Below, in pieces: positions 45,551 to 58,472 of a DNA stretch of 64,000 bases. The stretch's first letter is position 1. Each line of letters starts with the position of its first letter. Location: the NCBI GenBank assembly GCA_025093985.1, contig JACAAK010000005.1:496001-560000 (forward strand), read 5' to 3'. The stretch is from Calvatia gigantea (Eukaryota; Basidiomycota; Agaricomycetes; Agaricales; Lycoperdaceae). The notes under the pieces were generated by a model. That model saw nothing but the letters and a program-made list of their open reading frames with translations. It searched no databases and was not told the origin of the DNA. Position numbers and translations under genes: made by a program.

Positions 45551-47432
45551 CTCCTCCTCACTTGAGGGAAGGGGGATTAGGCTTCTTCAATGATCGAGTG
45601 GCAGCTTTCCAAGCTTCGACATCAGAATTGAAAATTAGTCTGAGCTCAGGGCGGAATAGATGGATTTTGGTTATGCCAAGATTCTTTGTAAAGATATCAG
45701 CGGGATTGTCTTGTGAAGACACATCACCAATCTCAATAATACTGTTCTCAACCAATTCTCGCACTATAGTGGTAATGAAATGTCCACAGTGCTTCGAGCA
45801 TTTTTCAACAATAGGATTTTTGGTCTAGAATTTGGAACCATCGTTGTCGCCGAAAAGAATGGGAGTAGGGTGTGAAATATCCAACTCTGTAAGTAGTTGT
45901 GACAGCCATTTCACTTGTCATGAAGCATCAGACAACTTTTTATATTCCACTTCAGTGGATGAAAGAGAAACCATCTTCTGCCAATGCGAATTCCATGTGA
46001 CAGCACCATTTGCAATCAAGCAGGTGTTTCTGGAGACAGAGCGTCGTGTCTCAGTGTCTTGAGCCCAGTCCGAATCACTTAAGCATTCAAGTATTACCTG
46101 CGGTTTTCCAGTATTGCCTTCATAACAAAGGGCATAATTCCTCATCAATGACAAGTACTTCAATACATGGATACCTGGCACGGTAGTGTTCCGGAGTGGG
46201 GTTAGCGGCATGTTGTGCCAGCTTAACTATGGCAAAGGCTATGTCAGGCCTAGTACCAATCATCAAGTACATCAAGGAACCAACTAATTGTTGGTATTGC
46301 TGACGGAAGGGGCCAGTGGCAGTGTCCTGGTTTGATTTGAATTGAAATCCAGACAGCAGCAGTATCTTGGCAGCTACTAACTGTGGAACTTGGAAGCGTG
46401 CAAGAATTCTGTCCAGGTATGCAACTTGTTGAATAAAGATGTGACACTTGGAGCAGTTCCTCGAGATTTTCATCCTGAGAAATTCTTCGCAAGGTCTATG
46501 GTCTCTGCACTCCCACTTTTTGGTGAATTTTCCCTTCAACTCTTTGAGGAGGGGGGAATCCTTTGAACCCATAAAATTTATGTCATCGACATAGACTATA
46601 GCGATAACCAGCTCATTCGTCTTTTTGTCTTGGTAAAAATATATGGCGTAGTCGGATTTGCAGCAGGTAAAACCCAGCTGAATCATAGATTTGTGCAATT
46701 CCTTCCACTATTGCCATCCAGCTTGTTTAAGACCATAAATGGCCTGCCGTAATCTCCATACTTTCCCTTCCTGCCTGGAAAGTTGAAACCCTTCAGGCTG
46801 TTCCATATAAATTTCCTCATCCAGTTTGCCATAAAGATAGGCAGTTTTTACGTCAATGCTATGCATATCCCAATCGTAGATTGCTGCAAGGGCAAAGCCA
46901 ACTCGTGTGGACTCATAGCAGACAACTGGAGAGAATCATTCATTGTAGTCAATGCCTTCAACTTGAGAGAAACCCTTCACTACTAAGTGGGCTCTCAGGT
47001 GGCCATCGGACTTCTGTAAGAAGACCTAGCGGTTTTTAATTGCTCTTCTGCCTTTTGGCAGGTCGACCAACTCGTAAACACTGTGCTTCTTTAGTGCATC
47101 GAGCTCCTCAATACATGCAGCCATCCACTTTGCCTTTATATCAGTGGAGAGCTTAATCATGTCATGGAAGTTTTCAGGTTCTCCATATGTGGTATTGTGA
47201 ACCGTTGCAATCAAGTAGTCAATTAATTTTACTCCTCCCTCACTGATGAGTCTTTCAATGTCTTCCATGCCTTCATGATCTCAGTGATGTCGAGTCAGAG
47301 GATTTAGGGAAAGGCGGCATAGGAGGTAGTTCCAGATGCAGAGGGAGAACAAATGGAGGCAAACCAAGAGGTTTAGGAGAGTATGGTGGAAATTCCTGCC
47401 TAGCTCTCCTCCTGAACATACTCTGGTGCATT
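45551..47432 (-). mobile_element. Ty1/copia element Copia-2, 3' half (reverse transcriptase and RNase H), decayed
   Basis: Minus-strand remnants cover the pol linker, the RT start (IKAKWMAACIEELDALKKHSVYEL), the RT core with an intact YVDD box (IVYVDDINFMGS at about 46,590) and RNase H (LSDSDWAQDTETRRS, SLSSTEVEYKKL, DNPADIFTKNLG). At least five stops interrupt it: TAG after IKNR, TGA after DYNE, TAG after AGWQ, TGA after SDAS and TAG after SKF. A frameshift lies near 46,150. The 5' half is missing because Gypsy A starts at 47,433; it may continue beyond the window. Confidence 0.85.
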
Positions 47433-47750
47433 TGTCAGGGCAACCTCTGACGGTCCCCCCGGACCACCCCACAACCCTATGCACTCACCCGCTCTCAGCC
47501 ACGCAGACATGAGTAACAACTGGAGACCCCGAAGGACAATGACGGACTTACTGTACATAATGAAACAATAGGACAATGGACAGTAACACAGTATATATTA
47601 ACCTGTACACCTGCAGGGGAACCCTTATCTGATTCTCTAAGGATTCCCCTGCAGGTATGTAGTCTATACAGCCGCTTGTAATACAACTAAGGATTCCCCT
47701 GCAGATTCCCCCGCAGTTGCCCGCTCGTCCGCTCTGTGAGAACATCACAT
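47433..47750 (+). repeat. 5' LTR of Gypsy A
   Basis: Starts TGTCAGGG; the exact 3' border is uncertain (about 47,750) because only 98 bp of the other LTR are in the window. It contains a 13-bp perfect inverted repeat (47,609-47,621 and 47,644-47,656, acctgcaggggaa) and an 18-bp direct repeat ctaaggattcccctgcag (47,637 and 47,687). Confidence 0.75.
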
Positions 47751-47789
47751 CCCCGAGCCACTCAGACTGTGGGTTGCCCTTACAGAAGA

Positions 47790-50072
47790 ATCAGATCTCA
47801 TGAAAGACCTGGTCGCCCACTGGGAATGACTCCGAGGAGTTCCCCTCAATCACTCCCCACCTGCCGACCCCATCTCTACCCGCCTGACCCGCCCCCCATG
47901 TTGGACCAGCCCCAGCCACAACAGCAGTAGGGGCAACTACAGCAGGATCAACCACAGCCAGTGCAGAGCATGTCTCCCTTGGAACAAATACTCGTATAGC
48001 TGCAGAACAGCCTGCAGGAGGTAATAAATCGTCAGGCGGCATCTGAACTAAGAGTATATGAAACACTCTCATCATTACAAGGTCAGATCAGTACAGTGGC
48101 CGCCTGCAAATGCCTCCACTCCCCACACTCCACAACCTCCCACTGACCACACCCCTGCATCTTGGCCACACTCCACATCCACCTGGGCCAAGGTAGCCAC
48201 CCCGTCTGACTTCAACAGAGACTGCTCCAGAGGTTGTAGCATTCCTTAACTCCTGCCACATCTACCTTCAGTTGTGCAAGGATCACTTCCAGGACGAAGA
48301 CTGCCCAGATCCTATAGGCATTATCATACATGAAGAGCGGCCTGCGCGGCTAAGTGGGCTGAGAATGTAATGCGTTGGGAAGAGTAACACCTAGGGCAAA
48401 CCCTGCTTCCTCGGTTGGGAAGATTTCTCCACTGAGTTCTGTACTGCATTTTTTCCCCGTGGATGCACAGAAGCTGCTGTAGTCAATGTCCTAGAGGGCA
48501 CTGGGTACCACCAGGGCAACTGGAATGTCGATGACTACCTCGATGACTTCCTGCAACCTCATCGCGAACTCAGGGTATGCTGACCCGAAGGTGGTAATTG
48601 TGAAATTCCGGCGCGGACTTTGGCCAACAATCCAGAATGCTGGTAGCCACCATGGTCTCAGGACACTCCCGAGACAATGACATTAGAAGGTTGGTACACC
48701 AGCGGCTCAACTGCATTGACCTAGGTGAGGGCTGCCAATGACTGCTTTCCAAGCCACCACCCTGCTCTGACCTGCCACTTCCAAAACCCAAACCCTTCTG
48801 TTCCCTTCCATTCCCACTGGTCACCGTCCCACCTCCACCTGTTCGGCCCACACCTGTCTCCCAGTACCCCTGCACCTATGGAGGTAGACGCCTCTCACAA
48901 ACCTGCTCCACTCCCATCCACCTGCTATCATTGCAAGAAGGTTGGGCATGTCAAGGCTGAATGTCCACTCAGACATGATGTACACCACTTGACTGCGGAG
49001 GAGGAAGATGACCTCCTTATGAGACTCCTGGCCAAGAAAGACGTGAAAGAAGCAGCGGACTTGGCTCAAGCAGCTGAAGAAGCGGATTTTCTGTAGAGCA
49101 GCGAGTGGAGAGTGCGCCCTCACTGCAGAGTGTAAATAGGTTCAGTGTGCTACCCATAGACCAAATAGACAACCATTCACCCCCACCCTGCACCTGAACC
49201 GAAAGCCGCACCACTGAAAACCCCTTCAACACCTTGCTGTCCTAAGTGGGAAAGGCGCCTCCCACCCAAACCTGTCATAGCCACTCTGGACCAATGTGGG
49301 ACTTCACTCATGCTGCAAGTAGAACTGGAAACTACAGACACAGCAGAATGCCGTGGAGTACGCGCTCTCATGGATAGTGGTGCAACTGGCTCCTTCATCG
49401 ACCTGAGATTACGTGCGGACCAACAAATTCAACATCCTACATGCTCTCCTGCCCGCTCGCAGTCTACAATGTCGATAGCTCAGAAAACAAGGTGGGTCAG
49501 ATAACAGAGGTCGTAGACATCATCCTTCGCTACCTGCAACCACTCAGAATGCTCCCTGCTTGTAGTCACAGGACTTGGCCACCAAGACTTACTTCTCAGA
49601 TATACTTGGCTCAAACAACATAACCCCGACATCAATTGGCAGATGGGCGAAGTCAAAATAGTCCCACTGCCCATCCAAGTGCTGAAGAATGCAAAGTTGA
49701 AGCTAAAGCTGAGGCCCTGTGCACGATGCCTCCAGACCCGCTGCATCCACGCCTGCACCCTAGGCTCTTTTCCTGCCTTGGTAGAAGAAGTGGAAGAAGA
49801 GGACTGAGCCATCTGCCCTGCCACCCACTCCCACAGATCTCTATGAGGATGACAACTGCATCTTTGCCATCAATCTCCTTCTCTGTCTGGAAGAGATTTG
49901 CGCAACATGGTACCACGTCCCAACGGCTAGCTAAGACCTTCCACCACAACTCCCAGTCGTCCAACTCACCCGCTGGGTTCAGAGAAATCATCCTCTCCTA
50001 CCTCCACAAGTTCGAAGCTGTATTCGCCAAGGAGTCCTTCGACACACTACCAGAGCATCGACCATGGGACCA
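47790..50072 (+). pseudogene. Gypsy A gag and protease (decayed)
   Basis: The capsid part (about 47,900-48,700) is broken by several frameshifts and stops and only weakly readable. A zinc knuckle C-x2-C-x4-H-x4-C (CYHCKKVGHVKAEC) is at about 48,925, followed by an acidic segment AEEEDDLLMRLL. The aspartic protease site is RALMDSGATGSFIDLRL at about 49,360. The following region to 50,072 contains the linker with FAKESFDTLPEHRPWDH, which is the usual lead into reverse transcriptase, and is cut there by Gypsy B. Confidence 0.75.
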
Positions 50073-50702
50073 TGTTACGAACTTACCACACCCCCGGACT
50101 CTCCGAACTAACGTATTAACCTTCTGTATAGACCTTCCATTCTTTTTGTCCTGTATACCCTGGTCCATTCTTTATTTATTCATCACATGTACTTCTACCT
50201 TTGCTTCTTATGATTCATTCTGAATCATGTTCCTGTTTCATCTTCATCTTTTCCCATCATTGTACTTCTCCTTACCTGACTCTATCTTCTTATGACTCAT
50301 ACTCGTTCTTCTGTATTCATCTCACCTATCCCTATGATTCCTTAGATTACCAATTAACCCGTAGTAGTTCTCATTGACTCATATCTACTTACTACGTAAT
50401 CTCTCATCGCCTATTCGTAGCTAGTATATAAACCTTAAGTAGTACTTTGTATTACTTCAGGTTATTCTAGTAACAAGCTTCCTTATCTTCGCTCGTCTGC
50501 TACAAGGCTAACAACCTTGGGGACTGCAGTGACACTTAACTCGGACTTCTCAGGCAAGCGTGAGCTTCTACTCGAGGGAGCGATCCGAAGCCTGCACAGA
50601 AATCATTGAGACTTGTCGAATACTCCTGGGCTATAGCGTTGAACCTCTCCCTGAGTGGAGACGATCTGGGCCCGGTTGCGAAGTAAGGTAACGCACGTAA
50701 CA
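50073..50702 (+). repeat. 5' LTR of Gypsy B
   Basis: 630 bp from TGTTACGAAC to CGCACGTAACA. It differs from the 3' LTR at six sites, all transitions, four of them in CpG dinucleotides. Confidence 0.93.
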
Positions 50703-50850
50703 TAAGAATAACCTCCACCTCCTTTCTCTTGTTTCTATACGACTCCAGTCTCTTACGGCCAGCTTCTGCCGATTATCCCTCCGTCCAGTTGACGTTGAGA
50801 AGCCTTCCCGGTAATAGGGTTAAGAAGAGTGGAACTTCAGGTCCACTGAC

Positions 50851-52888
50851 TTGTTTATCTGTCCCCCGCCAAGTAGCGTTGAGAAGAGTGGGCCTGGCTA
50901 CCGCTATCTGTCTTTCTTCACCACGTCGCGAAAAGGGAAACGTCCCTTACACCCTCCTTCCTCATCTCCAGAGCGATCATTCCATACACCAACCCAACAC
51001 TCATTCGAGTCTCCTACTACTCCCCTGCCTAAACAAACTCATCAATCAAAAGGACCTTCTGCACCATTCTTAGAAAGGATTTATCATACCCCACGCACTA
51101 GATCACAAAAACCGAAACTATTACAAGAATTGCCAGCACCTACTAGAAAATCCACTGAGCCTGAACCACCAAAACCAACACAAAGTGGCAAATTCGACTA
51201 TTTTCGACCCGATTCGCCCGAGCAAGGTCCACCTCAAGAGTCACTGCCACAGACACCGTCCAGAGCTGTATTCCCTTCCCAATTCGGAATCGAAAACCCC
51301 CACATCTTACCATCCGTCCTTGAAGACGATGAAGACAACGAGATGTTCCATCAGCTGCCCGAACATCCATTTGACTTCCAAGACATCCTCAATTGAGAAG
51401 GAACCCATCTTATATACACTCCAGACACCCTCGAATACCCAGATATCCCGGGCTTTGAATCACAAGAACCAATTCATCCAGAAATCGAAGGCATGGCTAC
51501 TTCCACTCAAACGCAAACTGAAACAAATAATGAACCAACCGACCAACCACCACCCCGATCAGGAACTACAACTCCCATCTTCGGAATTGGACGACGAAGA
51601 ACACCGGGAGAAGATCCTCCCCGCAGAGGTCGACAAGGAAGAGCGCCCTCTCCCTCCCCTCCCTCATCACGAAACTCCAGCCATGGTTCATCCACTCCGT
51701 CCTCTTTCTCCATTGGAAGAGAAGGAGGAGGTCGACGAAGACATCGTACTCCAGCCATTCAATTTGTAGGAAACAATGGAAATTCAAAAGAAATCAGACA
51801 AAAGCCCCCGAACTTCAACGGAACAAACCCCCGATTTAAAACTTGGTGGATGCTAGTCAAAAACTATCTCGAAATGAACCCTAGAGCATTTACGGATGAC
51901 CAGCGACAGATCAGATTCGTCCTCGGCCTTATGGTCGAAGGGAAAGCCGGATCCTGGTCTGAACAATATTACAAAAGCCAAATTACCGATGCCCATGGAA
52001 AACCCATCCCTTGGAGATACTCTACCTTCGAAGAGTTCGAAATCGAAATCTTGAAACACTTCACTCCAGTAGATGAACAAATCACGGCGCGAAGACAATG
52101 GTACGAATTGAAGCAAAATAAGTCCTCAGCAGCAGACTTCAATCTTGATTTCCAACGCCTTGCATCTATTGGAGGAATTCAAGACAATGAAGCATTAATT
52201 GAACAATATAAACGAGGACTCAATCCAAATCTCGCAAGAGAAGTATGGACTAGAAAAGAAGGACCACCCGAAACCATTGCTGAATGGTATACCGATGCAG
52301 TACGACGAGACTCAGTCAATCGTCAAGCCGACGCAATGTGGCCTAGAAACTTCTCTCGAAACCCAACTCCCTACCAACCACCCCGTTTCCAACCAACCTA
52401 CCACACTCGTTTTCAACCAAATCACCAACCTGCATGAACCATACATGAAATACAGGCAGAACCTCAGGACCCCTACGAACCACCTTATGAAGACGAAGAA
52501 CTGTATCCCCCAGAGCAAGACTACACTCATGAAGGCTACGACTTGGATGACCCCGAATTACAATTAAATGCTGTATTTACTGCTGAGCAAGTCGCTTGCT
52601 ACAAAGCTGGGAAATGCATAGGTTGCGGAAAATTTGGACACCTTATCAGCAACTGTCCAAATCCTGACCCAAACTTGTCCAAGGAAAAACCACCTCCTAG
52701 ATGACCCAACCCACCACAAAGAAGATTCATGCAACCACCCCGTTATGCACAACCCTCACAACCTCAAGCTTCCAGGAATTACTCCGGTGCCGCTCCTAAT
52801 CAAACCCGAAAGATCTCTGCACTCGATATCCAAGCAATGATCAGAGAACTTCCAACGGACGAAAGAATGGAATTCAGAGAAGCATATA
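50851..52888 (+). pseudogene. Gypsy B gag, with three in-frame TGA codons and a transposon insertion
   Basis: One reading frame runs from about 50,851 to the mariner insertion, broken only by TGA at 51,394-96, 52,435-37 and 52,702-04. The retrotransposon gag domain spans PPNFNGTNPRFKTWWMLVKN to EQYKRGLNPNLAREVWTR (51,800-52,260). After the second TGA come an acidic Pro-rich segment and a zinc knuckle C-x2-C-x4-H-x4-C (CIGCGKFGHLISNC, about 52,617). The Pro/Ser-rich N-terminal region from 50,851 may be part of gag, but its start is not clear. The frame continues after the mariner element for a few residues (ISDPTLKPFGDF) and then stops. Confidence 0.8.
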
Positions 52889-54613
52889 CAGTAAGGGACA
52901 AAACCGTTCCAATGTTTTGAACTTTTCAGAAGATCAGCTCATAACTCAAGGACTACTGTGGCTGTGCACTTCCTAATTTAATTGTAGATAGTCCAGTATC
53001 TTATCTAATCATATGCAAAGTATGATTATGTAATCCTTTGTTTTGGGGGAGTTATTAATTAATTAATATTTTAAGTACATTGGAACAGTTTTGTCCCTCT
53101 CAAATTCTGAGCACATGACTTCGTTTATTGCAATCAAATAAATACAAATAAAATCATGTGACCATGTAGGGTGATGTATAAATGGATGTGCTTATTCTCA
53201 GGTGCAAATTAACTCCCCCACTATACCTTTACAACTATATGCGCTCTCTTTCCTCTACTCAGACCAATAGAGTCCTCTCTTACCTGGACCAAGGGAAATC
53301 TGCTCATCATATTGCTTCTATTACTGGTCTGGGAGTCAGTACTGGGAGTCAGTACTATTTCTAGGATTCGCTCCAAACATAGATCAACACTTTCCAAATC
53401 TGTTGGTGGCCGCCCATCTAAACTTTCTCCCTCTGATATCCACTATTCTGTTCGCCTCATCACCTCTCGCAAGGCTGACAATGCCTCCCAAGTCACCAAA
53501 TCACTTCAAAATGTTATTGCCCAGCCTGTATCCACCAAAACAGTGCGCAGGGCACTCAGAGGAGCTGGAATGAAGGCTGTAGTCAAGCAGAAACGACCTA
53601 AACTTACTGCTGTCCATAGGAGGAAAAGGTTGGAGTGGGCAGAAGCACATGTTAACTGGACCCTGGAGGACTGGAAGAGGGTTATTTGGACAGATGAGTC
53701 CAAAATCAATCGGTTTGGATCAGATGGAAGGGTTTGGGTATGGAAAAAGGCAGGAGAGGGGCTGAATGATAGATTGGTTGAGGGAACAGTCAAGTTTGGT
53801 GGAGGAAATGTGATGATCTGGGGTTGTATGCTGTGGGATGGAGTGGGGTTTGCCACTAAAATTGAAGGGAAGATGGATGCTGACCTTTATGAATTGTTTT
53901 TTGTTGGTTAAGAATTTGCAATAAAATTATCTCCTATTTCAATTATATCTTTAACTAATGATTGTTTTCAAATACTAACATTATTTGTTGTAAATTGGTT
54001 CAAATTTTGGGGGATGAACTAAAGAGGAGCATCAGGTGGTATGGGAAGAATGAGGAGGATATGGTCTTCCAACAGGACAATGACCCCAAACACAAGAGCA
54101 AAAAGGCTACAAACTGGCTAGATGAGTCTGAATTGGAGGTTATGGTATGGCCCCCACAGTCTCCAGACCTTAATCCCATTGAACATCTCTGGACTCACCT
54201 CAAGAATAAGCTGGGAGAGTATGATACTCCTCCTGATAGCATGAATACCCTATGGGAGAGGATACAAAAGGAGTGGGATGACATAGAACCAGAAGTGTGT
54301 CAGAATCTGATAGAGAGTATGCCTAGGAGGGTCTAGGCAGTTTTACAGGCCAAGGGAGCTTATACCAGGTACTAGAATACCCATTTTGTATATAAATTTC
54401 AAGAGGGACAAAACTGTTCCAATGCACTTAAAATATTAATTAATTAATAACTCCCCTAAAACAAAGGATTACATAATCATACTTTGCATATGATTAGATA
54501 AGATACTGGACTATCTACAATTAAATTAGGAAGTGCACAGCCACAGTAGTCCTTGAGATATGAGCTGATCTTCTGAGAAGTTCAAAATATTGGAACGGTT
54601 TTGTCCCTTACTG
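52889..54613 (+). mobile_element. Tc1/mariner DNA transposon with long terminal inverted repeats
   Basis: 1,725 bp flanked by TA (52,887-88 and 54,614-15). Both ends read CAGTAAGGGACAAAACCGTT inward, and the inverted repeats extend for about 215 bp (52,889 to about 53,104 and about 54,397 to 54,613) with few mismatches. Each repeat has the motif agggacaaaac-gttcca at its outer end and again, inverted, at its inner end. The insertion splits the Gypsy B gag after EFREAY. Confidence 0.93.
53182..54336 (+). pseudogene. Tc1/mariner transposase (DD34E), frameshifted
   Basis: The N-terminal helix-turn-helix (SYLDQGKSAHHIASITGLGVS) is followed by GRPSKLS and a second HTH (VSTKTVRRALRGAGM), then the catalytic core: WTDESKIN (first Asp), FQQDNDPKHKS (second Asp) and PPQSPDLNPIEHLW (Glu, 34 residues after the second Asp). 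All three catalytic residues are present. Two breaks occur: a 13-bp tandem duplication (53,331-53,356) in the first HTH, and an AT-rich stretch of about 100 bp at 53,908-54,000 between LYELFF and LVQILGDEL with no clear AG acceptor. The usual length is about 340 residues. Confidence 0.82.
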
Positions 54614-54649
54614 TATCTCTGACCCAACGCTCAAGCCCTTCGGGGATTT

Positions 54650-57600
54650 TTGAAGGCGTCACCCGATCCTGTAAAGGAATCGCTGGGTGACCCACAAATC
54701 AATCTAATAAAACTCCCTACCTCGGACAATAAAGCATCCATCTTTCTCCCTATCAAACTCAATCAGAATCATCTACGAAATATCCCAGTCACCGCTCTAA
54801 TTGACTCTGGAGCCCAAGGAAACTTCATCTCCTCGAACTTTACAAACACCTATGGACTACGAACACACCCTATCAAACATCCTATCAAAGTATCCAATGC
54901 GGATGGAACTTCCAATGAAAATGGATCAATCTATGAAAGCGTTGAATTGAACGCCTTAATTGATGGAAAACAATGCCAATTCGAAGCCTATGTCTCAGGA
55001 ATAGGATCCAAAGATCTAATCCTAGGATACCCATGGCTACAACAAACAAACCCAGACATAAATTGGACTACTCAAGAGTTCAAATGGCGAAACAACAACA
55101 ACATCATACCCTTAATCGTAAAATCCACAAACGGACCTACCACTATCAATGAAATCGCCTTAGATATCCATGGAATGAATGATACCAAACGCTACACCTA
55201 CCTAGACGAAGACTTTGACCCACTGGCTGTAAAAGTCTTCGAAGCAATCATCCATTCGGAAGAACCTGAACTCTCTATTGATGAACTCAAACTCTACTTG
55301 GAAAACATTGATTTCGATGAATTCCATTTGGAACACGAACTCTACGAAATCACTCAAACTCCACACGAACTCGAAATCAATACGAAGATCACCCAAGCCA
55401 CAAGCCTCGCACAAAAGTCAACCCCAAAAACCAATACAAAGATACCCAGGAAATATAAGAAATTTGCTTCACTCTTCGACATGAAGAAATCTGAGCGATT
55501 CCCCCCTCCCAGGCCATATGACCATAAAATCGAACTCTTGGATACCTTCAAACCAGAACTAGGGAAAACGTACCCCTTATCACCCCTTGAAACCGAAGAA
55601 CTCAAGAAATTCATAAACGAAAACCTCCGAAAAGGATACATCCGAGAATCTGAATCTCCCATGGCCTCATCCTTCTTCTTCGTAGGAAAGAAGGATGGGA
55701 AACTTCGACCATGTCAAGATTACCGTTATCTAAATAAACATACCAAGAAGAACGCGTACCCTATTCCTATGATAACGACAATTATAGACAAACTTCAAGG
55801 AGCAAAACTATTCACGAAAATGGACGTCCGACTCGGATACAACAACATCCGTATTCGAGAAGGAGACCAATGGAAAGCCGCATTCAAAACTCCAATCGGA
55901 CTTTACGAACCGAACGTTATGTTCTTTGGAATGTGCAACTCCCCAGCCACCTTCCAAAAGATGATGGACACCATATTCGCAAAAATGCTAGATAAAGGAG
56001 GAATTATAATCTATATGGACGACATCCTCATCTACGCAAAAACTCAGGAAGAAATGGATCGCCTTACTTTGGAAGCACTTCAGATCTTGAAAGACAACGA
56101 TCTATACCTGAAACTAGAAAAATGCGAATTCGATAAAACCCATCTAGAATATCTCAGCATGATAATCTCCCCCGACAAGATCAAAATGGACAACACCAAA
56201 CTCCGTGGAATAGAAGAATGGCCCTTACCCCGCACTACCCGTGATGTCAGGAAATTCATGGGATTCTGTAACTTCTACTGAAAATTCATACATCGCTATG
56301 CCGACATCTCTCGACCGCTTAATGCTCTTCTATCCAAAACAAAGAAATTCGAATGGAAACACAAAGCAAACAAAGCCTTCAACCAACTAAAATCTGAATT
56401 CATGAAGAAACCCATTTTGCTGATGCCAGACCAAACAAGACCCTTCTCTATCGAGACCGATGCCTCAAAATATGCCTTGGGAGCAGTCTTATCACAGCAA
56501 GACATGAACGGAAACTACCACCCAGTAGCTTTCCTATCCAAAGCATTCAACCCTACTCAACGAAACTACGAAATACACGACAGGGAACTGCTTGCCATAA
56601 TCACAGCACTAGAAGAATGGCGACATTACCTAGAAGGAGCCCAACATCGTGTAACAATACGAACTGATCACAAGAACCTCACCTTTTGGAGAAAACCCCA
56701 AAATATCTCCAGAAGACAAGCTCAATGGCTTGGTTTCCTCTCACACTTCGACTTCGCAATTGAATACGTCCCAGGAACCAAAATACCTGCCGCCGATGCC
56801 CTCTCACATTGACCAGATCACACCCCAGATGATGACAATGACAACGAGAATGTTATTGTCTTACCTGAGGAAGTATTCCTCAGGGAAATCACTGTATTAC
56901 CCAACGAACTATTCATTTCCGTAGTTGATCAGGAATTACAGAACGACATCGTAAAATCATCGAAATACGACGAAATCACCATGGAAGCCATGAAACGACT
57001 TCTATCAGAATCACCAGAAGCAATAAATCCGAAATACAAGATGATTCCCAGGCCACATGGACATCTTATGACATTCGAAGGGAAGATTATCATCCCAGAA
57101 GACATGGAACTCCACCGACGTGTCATCCAATGATACCACAACCACCCTTTGGTCGGACACCCTGGAGAACAAGAAACTTATCGCCTCGCCAAAGCTGAAG
57201 TATATTGGCCAGGAATGAGTACCTTCGTATGAAATTATGTTAAAGGATGCAACGAATGCCAACAATTCAAAATTAACCGGAATCCTTCCCACCCTTCATT
57301 GCAACTGATACCACCGCCGATATCTACTAGACCATTCGCCCATATCGCTATGGATCTGCTGACCAATTTACCAAAATCCCACGGATTCGACTCAATCTTG
57401 TCCATAGTGGACCATGGACTTACGAAGGGGGTAATTCTCACTCCTTGTACAAAGGAAATCACTGCCAAAGGAATTGCCGATATAATTATAGACAAGGTCT
57501 ACACCAGATTCAGACTACCGGACAAGATAATCTCTGACCGTGACCCCAGATTCCGAGCAAACTCCAGTCAAGCTCTCATGAAACGACTTGGAATCACCCA

Positions 57601-58411
57601 ATCATTCTCATCAGCCTACCACCCTCAATCGGATGGAACAACAGAACGATTCAATCAGGAAATTGCAGCGTACCTATCTATCTACTGTACAGGAAATCCC
57701 TCCTCCTGGTCTAAAGCACTCCCAATCCTTGAATTCTCCCACAATTCACGAACACACTCAGACCGGAAACAAACCCCTTTTGAACTCATGTACGGAACAA
57801 AACCCCATGGAATACCCACCATTCTGGAGGAATCAAACTTCACCACTACTGAAGAACAAATAGAACTCCTAGACCATGCACGAAGAGAAGCAATTGCTGC
57901 CCACAAACTAGCTATGGAACGCATGGAGCAACGAATCAAAGCAAAATTCAAACCCTTCACCCTAGGACAAAAAGTGTGGCTTGAACGGAGAAACCTGAAA
58001 CTCCCATTCAAATCAAACAAGATCGCACCAAAACACCTCGGACCATTCACTATCAAAGAAGTCTTATCGCCACTCTCCTACCGACTGAAACTACCTGAAA
58101 CATGGAAAATTCACAATGTATTCCACGCTACCCTTCTCTCCGAATACACCGAAAACAATACCCATGGATCAAACCCACAACCACCTCTCCCTGACATAAT
58201 AGAAGGAGAAGAAGAATACGAAATCGAAGGCATCTTGAACCATAGAACCAAGAATAAACAAAGGGAATACTATATCAAATGGAAAGGTTACAGCCATGAA
58301 GAAAACTCTTGGGAAAACGAAGCACAATTCTTACCACATGCCCAAGAACTGTTACGAAAATACCAACGAGAACACCACCTAATTCCCATCCCACCTAAAA
58401 GATATAAATAA
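54650..58411 (+). pseudogene. Gypsy B pol: protease, RT, RNase H, integrase, chromodomain; four in-frame TGA codons
   Basis: One uninterrupted frame of about 1,250 codons apart from TGA at 56,279-81, 56,810-12, 57,131-33 and 57,230-32; true end TAA at 58,409. Protease site IDSGAQGNF (about 54,800). RT: ASSFFFVGKKDGKLRPCQDYR, KMDVRLGYNNIRI, FGMCNSPATFQKM and the active YMDDILIYAKT. RNase H: IETDASKYALGAVLSQ and DRELLAIITALEEWRHYL. Integrase: zinc finger HHxx-type NHPLVGHPGE with CNECQ, core with AMDLLTNLP, ISDRDPRF and SSAYHPQSDGTTERFNQE. Chromodomain: YEIEGILNHRTKNKQREYYI and KWKGYSHEENSWEN. At each TGA the family has Arg (for example NFY-R-KFIHRY and ALSH-R-PDH). No frameshift is seen. Confidence 0.92.
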
Positions 58412-58472
58412 TCCAGGATTCACCCAACTTCTCCATTATTCCTTAACAGCACTTCCACAAACCGAACTACCA

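Noticed and set aside
50851..58411. TGA as a recoded or read-through codon in Gypsy B
   Set aside because: Host genes nearby use TGA as a normal stop (APC2, POL1), and seven scattered sites at Arg positions fit mutation better than programmed recoding.
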